DNA of 64,000 nt, taken from the NCBI GenBank assembly GCA_023213395.1, contig CM041465.1, forward strand, positions 73,911,741 to 73,975,740, read 5' to 3'. Positions 46,500 through 57,636 of the stretch are shown piece by piece. Numbering within the stretch: the first letter of the stretch is position 1; every line of letters begins with the position of its first letter. Under the pieces are notes generated by a model. The model did not search any database. It had not been told where the DNA came from and saw only the letters and a list, made by a program, of their open reading frames with translations. Source of the DNA: Cycas panzhihuaensis (lineage: Eukaryota; Cycadophyta). The position numbers and the translations under genes are program-made.

Positions 46500-48150
46500 T
46501 ACTACTTTGTTATCTTATTACTCTACCATTTCATAGTTAATCAATTCATGTGCCTCTCAAACACTTGATAAGTTTAGAAGAACTCCTTACTAATACAAGA
46601 TTGATTAAGGATCAATATGCTATTTTTAGAGATGATAGTACTTTAGAGGTTACTAAGATTGGTAATGTTCATATCTCATTAAGGAATTCTAACACTCCTC
46701 ATCATCTCAATAATGTTTGTTATGCATCTAACATAATATGCAACTTACTTTTATTTAGGTAGATAAATAACTAAAACTTTGATGTTTTATTTAGTCATCT
46801 TGGAAAATACCTAATTACAGATATGAATGATAACCTAATTACCTTATGATATGAAGATCAGGGAATTTATAAGCTTGATGCTATGACTAGACCATTGACC
46901 CACACACATCAATTTGGTTCTTATAGTAACCCAGTTTTAACTTCTAATCCTTCTACTTCAACATCAAATTCATATGATTAATTTACTTCATAGATATATA
47001 TTTCTCCTAAAAATTTGAAAGACTAGTTGTGGCATTAACACTTAAGTCACTTGAATATAGGCAACCTTCATGTAGTTTATAGATTGAATATGGTAGATGG
47101 CATACTGAACATAAAGTAGGCTAAGTGTATTTGTGAGGCCTATGTTATGGGAAAATATTATTAGGCTCTTTTAAGGTCAAATGGAAGAGCCTAGCACACT
47201 AAGGAAACTTTAGGCTTGGCACATTTAGATATCTATAGGCCCATATCTTGGACATCCTTTAGAGGTCATTATTTTTTTTATCACATTCATTGATGACTAC
47301 TCTAGAGAAGTTTAGGTATATTTCATGAAAAAAAATAAAAAACCTTTGACAAATTTAAAGAGTTTAAGCATGGTGGAAAAATTGAATCTGGAAGGTCACT
47401 AAAAATCCTTTATTGTAATAATATAGGTGAATATACATCAAATGATTTCATCCAATTTTATAAGAATAATGGCATTAAATGATAGTTTTGTGCTGCATAT
47501 ACCTTTCAATAAAATGGAGTTGTTGAGTGAATGAATTAGACCTTGGTCATCAAAGGCAAATCTATGCTTGCCACTAAGAGTTTAGGACTTCAATTTTAAG
47601 CTAAATCCCTTCATATAACTGCATATCTTAGAAATAAAAGTCTAACTAAGTATACATTGAACATTACTCCTAAGGAGGATTGGTCAGGTAAAAAACCTAT
47701 GATCTCACATTTATGTACTTTTGGTTGTACATCTTATATACTCATACGAAAAGAATAGAAGAAAAAGTTGGATGATAAGAGTAGGAAATATATCTTTATT
47801 GGTTATTAATTTAGTTGCAAAGCATATAAATTGTATGATATTACCACCAACCAAATGTATCTTGAGACATCATATTCTTAGAAGAGAATAAGGATTTGAA
47901 TATCATATAGATATTATTCTTTGATGATTAGTGAGATAAAGTACCTATTGCTCCTCCTACTCCATAAAATATTCCTTTAGAACACATGTCTCTAGCATCA
48001 ATATTTACTCTTGGTTTCTTGTCTACACCACTTACCTCTACATCTACATCTACACTTATTAATCATTCAAAGGATATTCATGATGGGGCTACTTCAAAGT
48101 AGTTTTCCAAATGGTACATGCAAATGATCTCTTCTACTCTTTCACCACCA
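46500..48150 (+). pseudogene. Copia-A copy 3 protease and integrase
   Basis: The protease site at about 46530-46560 reads Asn-Ser-Cys-Ala, so the catalytic Asp is lost. The pre-integrase segment is open at 46550-46762. The LWH.HLSHLNIGNL motif is at about 47028. The integrase core (47210-47540) keeps the first Asp (HLDIYRP); the second reads Asn (CNNIGEY); the Glu is kept just before a stop. A C-terminal Pro/Thr/Ser-rich linker (about 47940-48060) precedes RT. Confidence 0.82.
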
Positions 48151-48189
48151 TAACAAGTGAAGAGATAACTAAAATATATGTCATTCACT

Positions 48190-49730
48190 AACTTCACCTT
48201 AATGGTAGAAGTGTTGTTAGCTCTTGAACCCCTACTTTGGAGGAAGCTATTGCAAATCCAAAATGATAAGTAGTAATAATTAAAGAAATAGATTCTATCC
48301 TATAGAATGATACTTAGGAGCTTGTTGAGCTACCTAAATGGAAGAAATTAATTAATTATAGATGGATTTATAAAATAAAATTTTATGTAGATGGATCCAT
48401 TTGATGACATAAAATCTATTTAGTTATGAAGGGTTTCAAATAGGTTGAAGGTATTGATTATGATGACACATTTACAATAGTTGCCAACATGACCACTGTT
48501 AAGCTTATTTTACCACTTGTATCTTAATTCAAGTAGCTTGTATACCAAATGGATGTAAAAAGCACCTTCTTAAATGGTGACTTATAGGAGGATATCTATA
48601 TAAATTAGCCTCTTAGCTTTGTTATTCATGGAAAAGAACACTTAGTTTGCAAATTAAAAAAGGTATTATATAGCCTTAAATAATCATCTTGCACTTTGTA
48701 TGCAAATATTGATGAATACTTTTAGAAGCATGGACTCATCTTTTCATCTTCATCTTCAAATATATATCTCAGAATCCATATTTATTTGATCACTTTGGTT
48801 GTATTTTATGTCAATGATTTGTTAATAACTTACAATGACATAGAGTGGATTACACATTTGTAGGGAGAACTAAAAAGTAGCTTTGAGATGATTAACCTTG
48901 GGTTACTCTATTAATTTCTTAGCATAGAAGTTTGGTAGAAGCTAAGCCATATTTTCTTTTTACAATAAAAATATGCAAAGGAAATTCTTTAAAAATATAG
49001 AATGGACAAATATAAACCATTGTTAACTCCTATGGAGATAGGTCTAAAATTAGATATTGATGAGCATAGAAAACCTATGGATCTAACATTGTACAGGCAA
49101 TTTATGGGGAAATTAATTTATCTCAATAATAGTTAACCAGATATTACCTATGCCATTGGGGTCTATTTTAGGTTCGAGACATAGCCCAAAATTTTACATT
49201 AGAAAAACAACAATGAAGATCCTAAAATATCTTCAGGGTACTCTTTAGTTTAGACTTGATTATTGTCATATGGAAAATCCTTTATTGATAAGTTACATAG
49301 ATGTAAATTGGTCTAGATGTAAATATAACTACAGATCAACCTTAGGCTATTGTTTTAACCTAGGTTTTACTTTAATTTTATGGTCCTACAAAAGGTAGCC
49401 TAATATTACCCTATCTTCAACTAAAGCTAAGTATAAAATCATTATTAGTATAGCTACTAATGCTATCTAGCTTAGAAGTATTCTTGAAGAGCTTAGAATC
49501 AATTAGAAATAAGCTACATCACTATTTTGTGATAATCAAAGTGTTTTGAAATTAACTAAGAATATTATGTTCCATGTTAAAGCCAAACACATTGAGGTTC
49601 ACCATCACTTCATTAGGGAACATGTACAAGATGGTGAGATTGATTTGATCTATAATCCTACCAAAGATTAGATTGTAGATATCTTCATAAAAACACTCTC
49701 TTATGACAAATTCAAAAGGTTTTGACTTGG
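48190..49730 (+). pseudogene. Copia-A copy 3 reverse transcriptase and RNase H
   Basis: This is a copia RT with MDVKSTFLNGDL (catalytic Asp kept) at about 48550-48585, and the palm motif as YVND near 48810, one Asp lost. The sequence continues into the connection (LDIDEHRKPMDLTLYRQ, about 49052) and RNase H with FCDNQSVLKLTKN near 49530 and HIEVHHHFIREHVQDGEI near 49590. There are many stops. The end of pol lies about 40 bp before the polypurine tract. Confidence 0.87.
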
Positions 49731-49770
49731 CCTTGGTATCAGAATTAATAAGCTTATCATTAAGGGAGGG

Positions 49771-50232
49771 TGATCGAAGATTGAATGATGTATTTCATTA
49801 GTTTATCAAAGGATCATTTATATTATTAATATAATATTCATATATACTTTATGTTAAGGTCTTTATTATTATAAATGGATTTAGTCATAACTTAATATTG
49901 TGAACTTAGTTACGTGGGGTTGATTTTGTCCTCAATATTATAATAGTGTAGCGTTAGTTAATCATATAAGGTGCTAATTTTCACTTTGCATGATCCTACA
50001 TTAATATTCTCATTGTACCTTATAACAGCCTCTTTTGTTCTTTATGTGAGGCTTTCATATAATCTTTTTATTATCTCATGTATTTCATTTTCATATGTTA
50101 ATGAATACAATACACTTTAGAGCATTGTGACTATTTCCTTTACTTTTTCTTTTGATTATTTTGTGAATACATTTGTGGATGCAGTGAGTCTTAAAGCAGG
50201 GTTACAACTAGGCAAACCTTTATCCCCTTTTA
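49771..50232 (+). repeat. Copia-A LTR 3
   Basis: This 462-bp LTR has the same length as LTR 2 and follows directly after the polypurine tract of copy 3. It begins TGATCGAAGA and ends ...CCCCTTTTA. The bases after it vaguely resemble a decayed primer site, but no further Copia-A leader follows. Confidence 0.92.
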
Positions 50233-53200
50233 CTTTGATATTTCACTCTAGATCTTTCACTAACTCCCTTAGTCTTAGTCTCTTAAAAAGTCTTTGGATA
50301 TTCTTTGGCTTCTCAATACCTCTATTTAACACTACTACTCTTATTTCCTTGCCAAAAATTTCTTTAGAAGAATGATAATATCTAAAGGATAGAAGAAGAT
50401 ACTTTTTTCTTTCCCTTTTTTAACTAAATCTACTCCCCTTATTGAGTTAGTTAGCTACCATTAATTCCATAAGGTCTTAGTGGGTGGATTTACCCTATTG
50501 TGGTTGTATTAGAGCCTATAGTTATTGTAGTTGTAGTAACTACCCTTTACCTTCCGATTTAGGTTGATAGAATATCTCTACATTCGATGTCCTTATACAT
50601 GTCCCTTCTTATCTTAGCATATTGATGAATCTAATGAGCACCCTATAAATCTGATTTGATACTATTGATGAGAATGTTCTATCAAAATTACGAGTGTCTT
50701 CTAATTAAACTCTTGCTCCGCCTCTTTATACCGTTAATAGTTAAGGCTAAATATATGCATGCCATTTGTATGGATAATTCATCATTTATATTTAAGAATA
50801 TAGGTCTATAATCAAGGATTCTAATACATATAGAATTAATTAAATCCAACTTTGGATGAGAGAGTTATGCTCATTCTTATGGAGCATAAGAATCAATATT
50901 TTTTCCCAGTGAATCCTTTATTTTCATGATTTCATGATCTTATAATGCATATACTTGGTCTTAATGATTTATTTACAAAAGTACAAGGTGATGCTCTTAA
51001 TTCATACCTTTTGTTTCATGTTTTTACAATTCATACAAATGTGTTTTCTACTTATTAGCTCATTTATGAGTTTATAAAGTGTTTTGGTTTTGCTTGCCAT
51101 CCTTTTATTTCACAGTTTTAAAACTTTAGTATTAGGTGTCTATACTCGATGGCCCACATATAAATTTGTGGGGAACTTCCTCACTTATATCTTAATTCAT
51201 AACTTCACAACTCAACCATCCTTTACTCATACTTAATTCTCTATTTACAAATTGCAAGGAGCTTTTAACTCGTTTCCTTTTTTTTTACGACTTTACAAAT
51301 TGATGTTCAGAGGGTCCCACTTGATAACTCATTTATAAAAATTTGAAAGGATCTCCCCATTGTGTTCTTTATTTTGCAACTTCATAGTTTGATCTACGAA
51401 CATGTATACTTAGTGATCTAATAGTGAATTTATGAGAATTCTTTACTTATCTCTTATCTTTAAGATTTTACATCTTAATCTTACTAACTCCACCTTTGAT
51501 AGCCCACTTACGAGATTGTGAGAAACCCTTTACTCATAACTTGGATTTATAATTTCATAATCCAATATCTCCATGCCTTTATTTGACATTTTATTTACAG
51601 GTTTCTAAGAAGTCCATTACCCATGAAAATATTACTTGGAGCTCTCCTTTAAACATTTATAACTTCTCTCTTCAACATCCATTTTTAATATTCCACCACT
51701 TATTGGAAAACTAAAACCCTCCTCTTTTACTTAGTGAATTTTGTGATAGATAATTAAATTCTTGCATCCTAAAGAAGTCATAAAAGTCTTAAAGTCTAAT
51801 ACTTACCCTTATATTTATTTACCCACACCCCCCCTGCCAATCTTCCCTTATTCATATCATATACTCGTCTATTTATATTTCCCATTTGAGTAATCTAAAT
51901 GCTTTTGTATTATGCAAGTAATATAAAAAAGGTGATATTTATATTGAATAAAGTGTTGAAAGAGAAAAGATAAATAACTTAAGTTTAGATAGACTATATC
52001 TTAAATACAAAATTACTTACTAAGCTTAGAGACTAGAATGGTGTGCTCTTATACCTAGTGACGTATAAATTATGCAAACACCTTATATAGGATGAATAAA
52101 ACTAGAGTAAAAAAGATATACTTTACATACTTGCTAAAGTTATATCCTAACTAAAGATAGTTAAGGAATAAAGTCCTTACACATAATAAATTTCAAGGTA
52201 ATTAAAGAATTATTTAAGTCTTAAAGAGGAGTGGGTCTCAGTCCTTGCACTTTATGGTTTGAGTTTTAAGTTGGAGTAATTAAAATAGAGACCAATTTTG
52301 TGAAGTAATTGTAAGGCACTATTGGGTTTTGTTTATTAAGAGACATTCTTGGTCAATTTTTTTCCTATACTCAAATCAGTTCATTTTGCTTATTCTTATA
52401 AAATATTTAAAGTATTAAAAAATAGTCATACAATATCAAAATTTGGTAATAATTATATAAATTTTTAAAATTAAATATATTTTTTGAGATTTATAGATCT
52501 TTGTACCCAGATTTTTGATTTTAGCCCTTTTAAGATTTAAAAGTAGACTCAAGGAAAAAATGGTACTTTTGTAGGGTTTAAATTTTTAAAAATTTTAGGT
52601 ATATTTTCATATAAAGTGATAATTTAAAGGTTCTTATATATATAATAAGGCCCTTGACCATCTTCTATTATTTGTTTTTAGTTTTAAAAACTCTTTATTA
52701 TTGGTTTCTAGTGGAAAAACCTCTCTATTGATGATATGAAGCTATCTTTGAATCTTATAGAAAGTATATTAAGGATTTTGTATTTCAGTATGTTTAATTA
52801 CTTATATTAAGATATGCTATCTACTATTAGTATATGCTTGATTGGATAGGTAGTTTGACCTATTCTTGGTGGTGTGTTATTTAGTGATGTAAAGTTAATA
52901 AACTACATATATAAAAGACCTCATAGTTCACTAGTGATTACAATAATTGGTTACTTATGTATTCTAGTAAATGGTTGTGATTTTATATGGACATCATAAT
53001 ATCTCTTAAGTTGTTTATATCTTTTAGGTGGTGGTAATCTCAAGTGTTCAAGATTTCTTATATACGATAGCTCATGATTATTTTCAAGGTGAAATTGGTA
53101 TTTTAGTGGAGATCAAGGTGATGCATGTACATATGAAGATAAACCTCAAGTTGAAGATTAAATTAAGATGGTGATACTTTCTTCATACTCCTCTCTAAGT

Positions 53201-53488
53201 TAATATTAAGCGCAAATGTTAAAAGGAATAGTATTAACTTGGGATTGGTTGATTTAATGGTGTATTATGTTATTTATATGTATATATTTGTGGGTAAAAA
53301 ATTGAGCAAATTCTCACATTAGTTTTTTCTAAAAGGGATTTCCATGTTAAATCTGCATCTATTTTATCTCTTATTTTATGTTTATTTATCCATATTTTAT
53401 TATGTTTTTACCTATGATCCTAGAGAAAACTAATAAAAATAGAAGGTAATTTATTTTAATTTCTTTATTTATAAGTTTTCTTTATTTA
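50233..53488. other. Intergenic DNA right of the Copia-A array
   Basis: This is AT-rich sequence with no recognised gene or element ends. The plus-strand open frame 50127-50375 starts inside LTR 3 and is spurious. The only clear structure is a degenerate repeat of about 90 bp at 51061-51780, annotated separately. Confidence 0.6.
51061..51780. repeat. Degenerate tandem repeat, about 90-bp unit
   Basis: Units begin near 51061, 51153, 51241, 51330, 51422, 51505, 51592 and 51695. Each opens with a catttatgag / cttacgag-like word followed by a pattern of tttgtgaggaa, a tta-ctcat block, and an aacttcacaa / atttcataatcc block. Spacing is 83-103 bp, averaging about 90. Units are diverged. This may be a decayed satellite or an amplified piece of a repeat. 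Confidence 0.6.
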
Positions 53489-53745
53489 TATAAAAAAATA
53501 AAATTGATAGAAAATAATAATGTATAAATGAAAAAAATAACAAGCACTAGGATCACAATAATACCTTAAAGGTACCTTAACTTGGATTAAGACCATAAGA
53601 AAGATTGTTACATTGAGTATGTATTTACAATACATAACTTAGCTATGCATGGGACCCACCACAAAATACATATCATAATAAAATTAATTACATAAATATA
53701 CATTATAACTTTGCCTCGTGAAGTGTGAACTAAGTTATTTTAACA
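53489..53745 (-). repeat. 3' LTR of the deleted copia
   Basis: This 257-bp LTR reads TGTTAAAATAAC... from 53745 on the minus strand. It shares with its partner the gggacccacca block and a tgatagaaaataataatg block. The TG/CA at its outer end is decayed. Confidence 0.88.
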
Positions 53746-53749
53746 ATCC

Positions 53750-53925
53750 CCCATAATACACATTTAGAAATAGATATTTCTTTGAATTTATAATGTTTGA
53801 TCTTTTAAAATATCTTAAAAATGGTATGTAGAACTTGGTCTTTAACTTATATTTGTTGTATTAACTCTTGAATGTAATAATGATACTTGATCTTCATATG
53901 CTTCATTCTTCTTTACAAAACTGAT
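53750..53925 (-). pseudogene. RNase H C-terminal fragment of the deleted copia
   Basis: On the minus strand just inside the 3' LTR, a frame reads RRMKHMKIKYHYYIQELIQQ, then VKDQVLHT and HYKFKEISISKCVLWG, with TAA stops between. This is the closing part of copia RNase H (the lys-tyr-his, arg-glu-leu and adjacent motifs). Nothing upstream of it matches RT or integrase. Confidence 0.75.
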
Positions 53926-54359
53926 TTCTTCATCATCTATACATTATTTTAATTATCATATAGAATCATTATAAGTTCAATTTAATTTTGATGTAGATTT
54001 TGTAATATCTCTCTCAGATTAACTATTTTAGAAACTTTTGCTTTAACTTATTTTTATTTTATTTTAAGTTCATCATTCTAAATCACTTGAGATCTTGACA
54101 TTCTCTTATCAAAATTTGGATTAAGAATATCTCCTAGATTAAGCTTAGCCATAATTTATTTATCTTCATAAACTTAGAAATCCTTCTCATTATTTAAATA
54201 ATCAAAATCATCGTTTAAAACTTGTATACTCAAATTTATATCAATATTTAAAGTAGGAACTTCACTTGAATTTGAATCATCAATAACATTAACAACTATA
54301 AGTAAATTTGATTAATCTTTAACTTTAAATATAATCTCCTTTGAAGTAATAGGAACATC

Positions 54360-55156
54360 TATAGAAATGAGTAAAGAAACTTTAACATCTTAAATTGCTT
54401 GATCACAATCATTAGTAGATTCTTTATATCCAATAACAATAATAAATTCATCATACTCAACATACTCAATAGTGGTAGCCTAATTAAAAGTCTCATTAGA
54501 TTTAACTATATATTTAGTAGTAGTCCCTTTCTATTTAGTAGTAGTTTTATCAATAATGTTTTCAACCATGTTCTCTTAACATACCTTTTTATCATGTTCC
54601 TAACATACCTTCTCAATATGTTATTAACATACCTTCTCAACAAGTTCTTAACATTCCTTTCTAACATGAGATTTTGTATTTGCTTGAGAATCTTGATTAC
54701 TTATATCTTGATCATTTGTAGTATTACTTTGAGTTTCTTAAATATTTTCTTGAGAATTTTATATTTGAAAATCTTCTTGAACATTCTTGAAATATGCTTC
54801 AAAGCTCCTAAAACTCCCTTTTAAACTTAGATCAAACTTATATTTTAAAATATCTCATGTTTCCTTGGTAGTAGTAATATGGCATACATAGGAGAATACA
54901 CCATTATTCAAAGTAGAATAGATCTAAAAAAGTGTGCAATAAATTTTCATTTCAAGTTCCTTATTTTCTTTTTCATGATCAAGTGTTAATTGAGTAGCCG
55001 GATGAATAAGTATTATAACTTTATATCATTGAGAAACAATATCCCACAATCTTGTGAAATCAAATAAAGTTTTATGTCTCTTGACTATTCTAAATGAAAT
55101 TTCCCATTGATAATCACTAAATTTAGAAAACCTAGAAAATCTGAAGAAGATGCCAT
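54360..55156 (-). pseudogene. Gag remnant of the deleted copia
   Basis: This is a gag-like frame on the minus strand from the ATG at 55156 (MASSSDF...), needing an early frame change. It shows the copia gag layout: SDYQWEISFRIVKRHK-like start, HEKENKELEMKIYCTLF, then TTTKET and LKYKFDLSLKGSFRSFEAYF. Downstream (about 54560-54670) a short tandem repeat of about 24-30 bp encodes repeated lys-val-cys modules, followed by a Thr-rich and acidic tail. Stops occur at Gln/Trp positions. The 141-codon plus-strand open frame 54399-54824 is its antisense shadow. Confidence 0.65.
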
Positions 55157-56621
55157 CTTACAAATGAAAATAAACTATGACAGGTGCAAAAATTCATCTT
55201 AAATACACATAAGATGGGTCACACAATCACACATATTTGTTATCATGATTATAGCAATGTTGTCCTTGATTTTTGGATCTCCTTCTACCTCCTAGTCCTT
55301 TATGGGCCTCAATATGCAAATTACAATAAATTCTTAAAAAAAAAACTTTACAATAGACTTTTAGGGTTCAAATTTTAGTTCCCTTAGGGTCAAGAAATGG
55401 GTAGAAAGATGATATAGAAGGTATAAAAAAAAGGCTTAACTTTAGACTAAAATATCTTTATGAAAAGAATACCAAAATATATCAAATCATATATCAAAAG
55501 AATTATCTTTGTGTTAGGATTCTAACAGTTTAGATAGTTTAAAAAATAAGCTCTTGAAACTCAAGATATTAAAGAAAATGCATAGGTACCCTTTTATAAA
55601 GATAAAACTTAAATAAACTAAGGTTTAGCCCCTTTCATAAGCTAGCGATTGGTTATATGGATGCTACAAATGATTAAGGGTTGAAGTACTAGGGAGCTAG
55701 TGAACTTCAAATAAGATTTCAATCTAGCTTAAAATTTGAAAACTTTTAGAAAAAACTATATACCCTAGATTAAAAATTGTATGAAAATCTAATCAATAAG
55801 TAAACCAAACATTGAAAAATTGGCCATAAAGATTAATAGATAAATTAAATCATTAAATGTAAAGATGATAATAATGGCTTCAACAACATAGGACTATAAT
55901 AGAACTTGCAAAGGTGTAACAATGAGAGGTCACAAGGATGGTCACATGGGTGAGGGCAGAATATCCATGACAGGTACTTTTAAATAGACTATCATGAAGC
56001 ACTCAATGGTATGGTGACTTATATAAGAATACACAAATGGTAAATAGAAGGAGATAAAGGTATTAATAATGAATTTTTACACTTCATAACTTTGAACAAT
56101 GGATAATTCACATGGTCAAACCTTCAATGGTGAGCTTTATACAACATGCAAATAGCACAAGAATAATATCCCATAAACAATCAAATGATGGCTTGGGATG
56201 GTAAATATCATGCAACAAACAAATGATCATAACTCATATACAAAGTGACTTATTTACAAGGAATGTAATACATAAACTAGTGTGGACGAACAAAGTCAAA
56301 TGGGCCAACAAATGGGGGAAGTAACCTTTTGCCTAAATAGAATAAATTGACTAAATAGGCCAAACCTTAACAATACTATGAATACACTTCTTAATGGAAT
56401 GAAAGAAACTATAATGCTAACTAACTAGGTATATTCTCTATAACTAATAGTTCAAGCTTATAGGTGTGGGTACAAGATAACAGGTACTTAGGGTTTCACC
56501 TTCACAAATTAGCAACTGACTCTACAAAGCCGCCGCTTTACAAACAACAATGATAAATTGGCAAACTTGCAAAATAATAACTAGCAAAATTACTAGCAAT
56601 ATAACATACCTACACAACCTT
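55157..56621 (-). other. Leader of the deleted copia
   Basis: This is a leader of about 1.46 kb between primer site and gag, non-coding in sense. The plus-strand frame 55184-55378 has no recognised domain. Confidence 0.6.
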
Positions 56622-56633
56622 ACTCTAATACCA

Positions 56634-56903
56634 TGTAAAACAACAAAAATGATAGAAAATAATAATGCATGAATGAAGGAAAACAATAAGCACCAAGATC
56701 ATGATGGTACCCTAAAGGTGTCTTAACATAGATTAAGACCATAAGAATGATTATCACAATATAATATATTGAGTGTGTATTTATAATACATAACTTAGCA
56801 ATGTATGGGACCCACCATAAAATACCTACATCATAATAAGATTAATTGCATAAATGTGCATTATAACTTTGCTTCATAAAGTATGAACCAAACTATTTCA
56901 ATA
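56634..56903 (-). repeat. 5' LTR of the deleted copia
   Basis: This 270-bp LTR is partner of 53489-53745, longer by a small AT insertion near 56760. On the minus strand it ends ...TTTTACA at 56634, directly before the primer site. Confidence 0.88.
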
Positions 56904-56908
56904 GTTTA

Positions 56909-57547
56909 GTCATTGACACATATCACATCTCTATAATTTAAAGAAATAAAACTATCTATTTTTCTATATCAAGGTAATATTCATAAGAACGATTTAAAAA
57001 TATACTAAGATAAAGTTTTTAAAATTTAGAAAGTACATAATCTCCCATACCCTCTAAATAATTTACATTTCATAGTGTGTTTAACTTTTATAATGTGTAA
57101 CATGATACGTTTCTTTTCTTAAATTAGACCTCATTTTATATAGTTGTAAGGGTATAATGATAGATAAGACCTTTTACCCTTATAGTTAAATGCCATTTTC
57201 ACAAGGACTATTGATCTAAGTGTTCTTTGAGACTGCCTACATAGGAACAAATTCCACCTATGCATCCCAAACCTTAAGGCACATAAGCAATATTTTATTT
57301 TGTCCCTTATGATTCGATATATAGTCATCTATTTGGCCTCTAAGAGAGTAAGATTAATTTATCTTCTAAACTTTTTTTTGACTATATTAGGGATATCCCA
57401 TTTTAATTACCTTCCCATATCTTTTAGTTCTTAAGTATATCTTAGGAATTTATAGAGTATATATCATGGAATTTGGGAATTCAATATCGATTGTAACATA
57501 GGTAAGCTAAGTACATATTTATGCATTTATTTTATTTTAATTTTTAG

Positions 57548-57602
<55 letters not shown>

Positions 57603-57605
57603 ACA

Positions 57606-57636
<31 letters not shown>

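Larger units (their letters stand above)
43512..49770 (+). mobile_element. Copia-A copy 3, full internal region
   Basis: This is an uninterrupted internal region of 6.26 kb: primer site at 43514, leader to 45435, gag, protease, integrase, RT, RNase H, and polypurine tract AAGGGAGGG at 49762-49770. It serves as the family reference for the two interrupted copies. Its leader holds a 12-G run (45221-45232). All genes are degenerate. Confidence 0.92.
53489..56903 (-). mobile_element. Copia internal-deletion derivative, 3.4 kb
   Basis: This is an LTR element in minus orientation: 5' LTR 56634-56903 and 3' LTR 53489-53745. A primer site (plus actctaatacca, 56622-56633; TGGTATTAGAGT on the minus strand) adjoins the 5' LTR and a polypurine tract (plus tccccca near 53748) adjoins the 3' LTR. 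Flanks ATTTA (53484-53488) and GTTTA (56904-56908) match at 4 of 5 bases, as for an aged target duplication. Inside are a gag remnant and the C-terminal end of RNase H; protease, integrase and RT are missing. It is a deleted copia element that would depend on a partner. Confidence 0.85.

Noticed and set aside
50233-50270. Possible decayed primer-binding site and start of a fourth Copia-A copy after LTR 3
   Set aside because: The match to TGGTATCAGAGC is poor and the following sequence does not resemble the Copia-A leader.
54399-54824. 141-codon plus-strand open frame, the longest hydrophobic-looking one at the right
   Set aside because: It is antisense to the gag remnant of the 53489-56903 element. 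Its Ile/Leu/Phe-rich composition is what the reverse of an AT-rich, Gln/Asn-rich gag gives.
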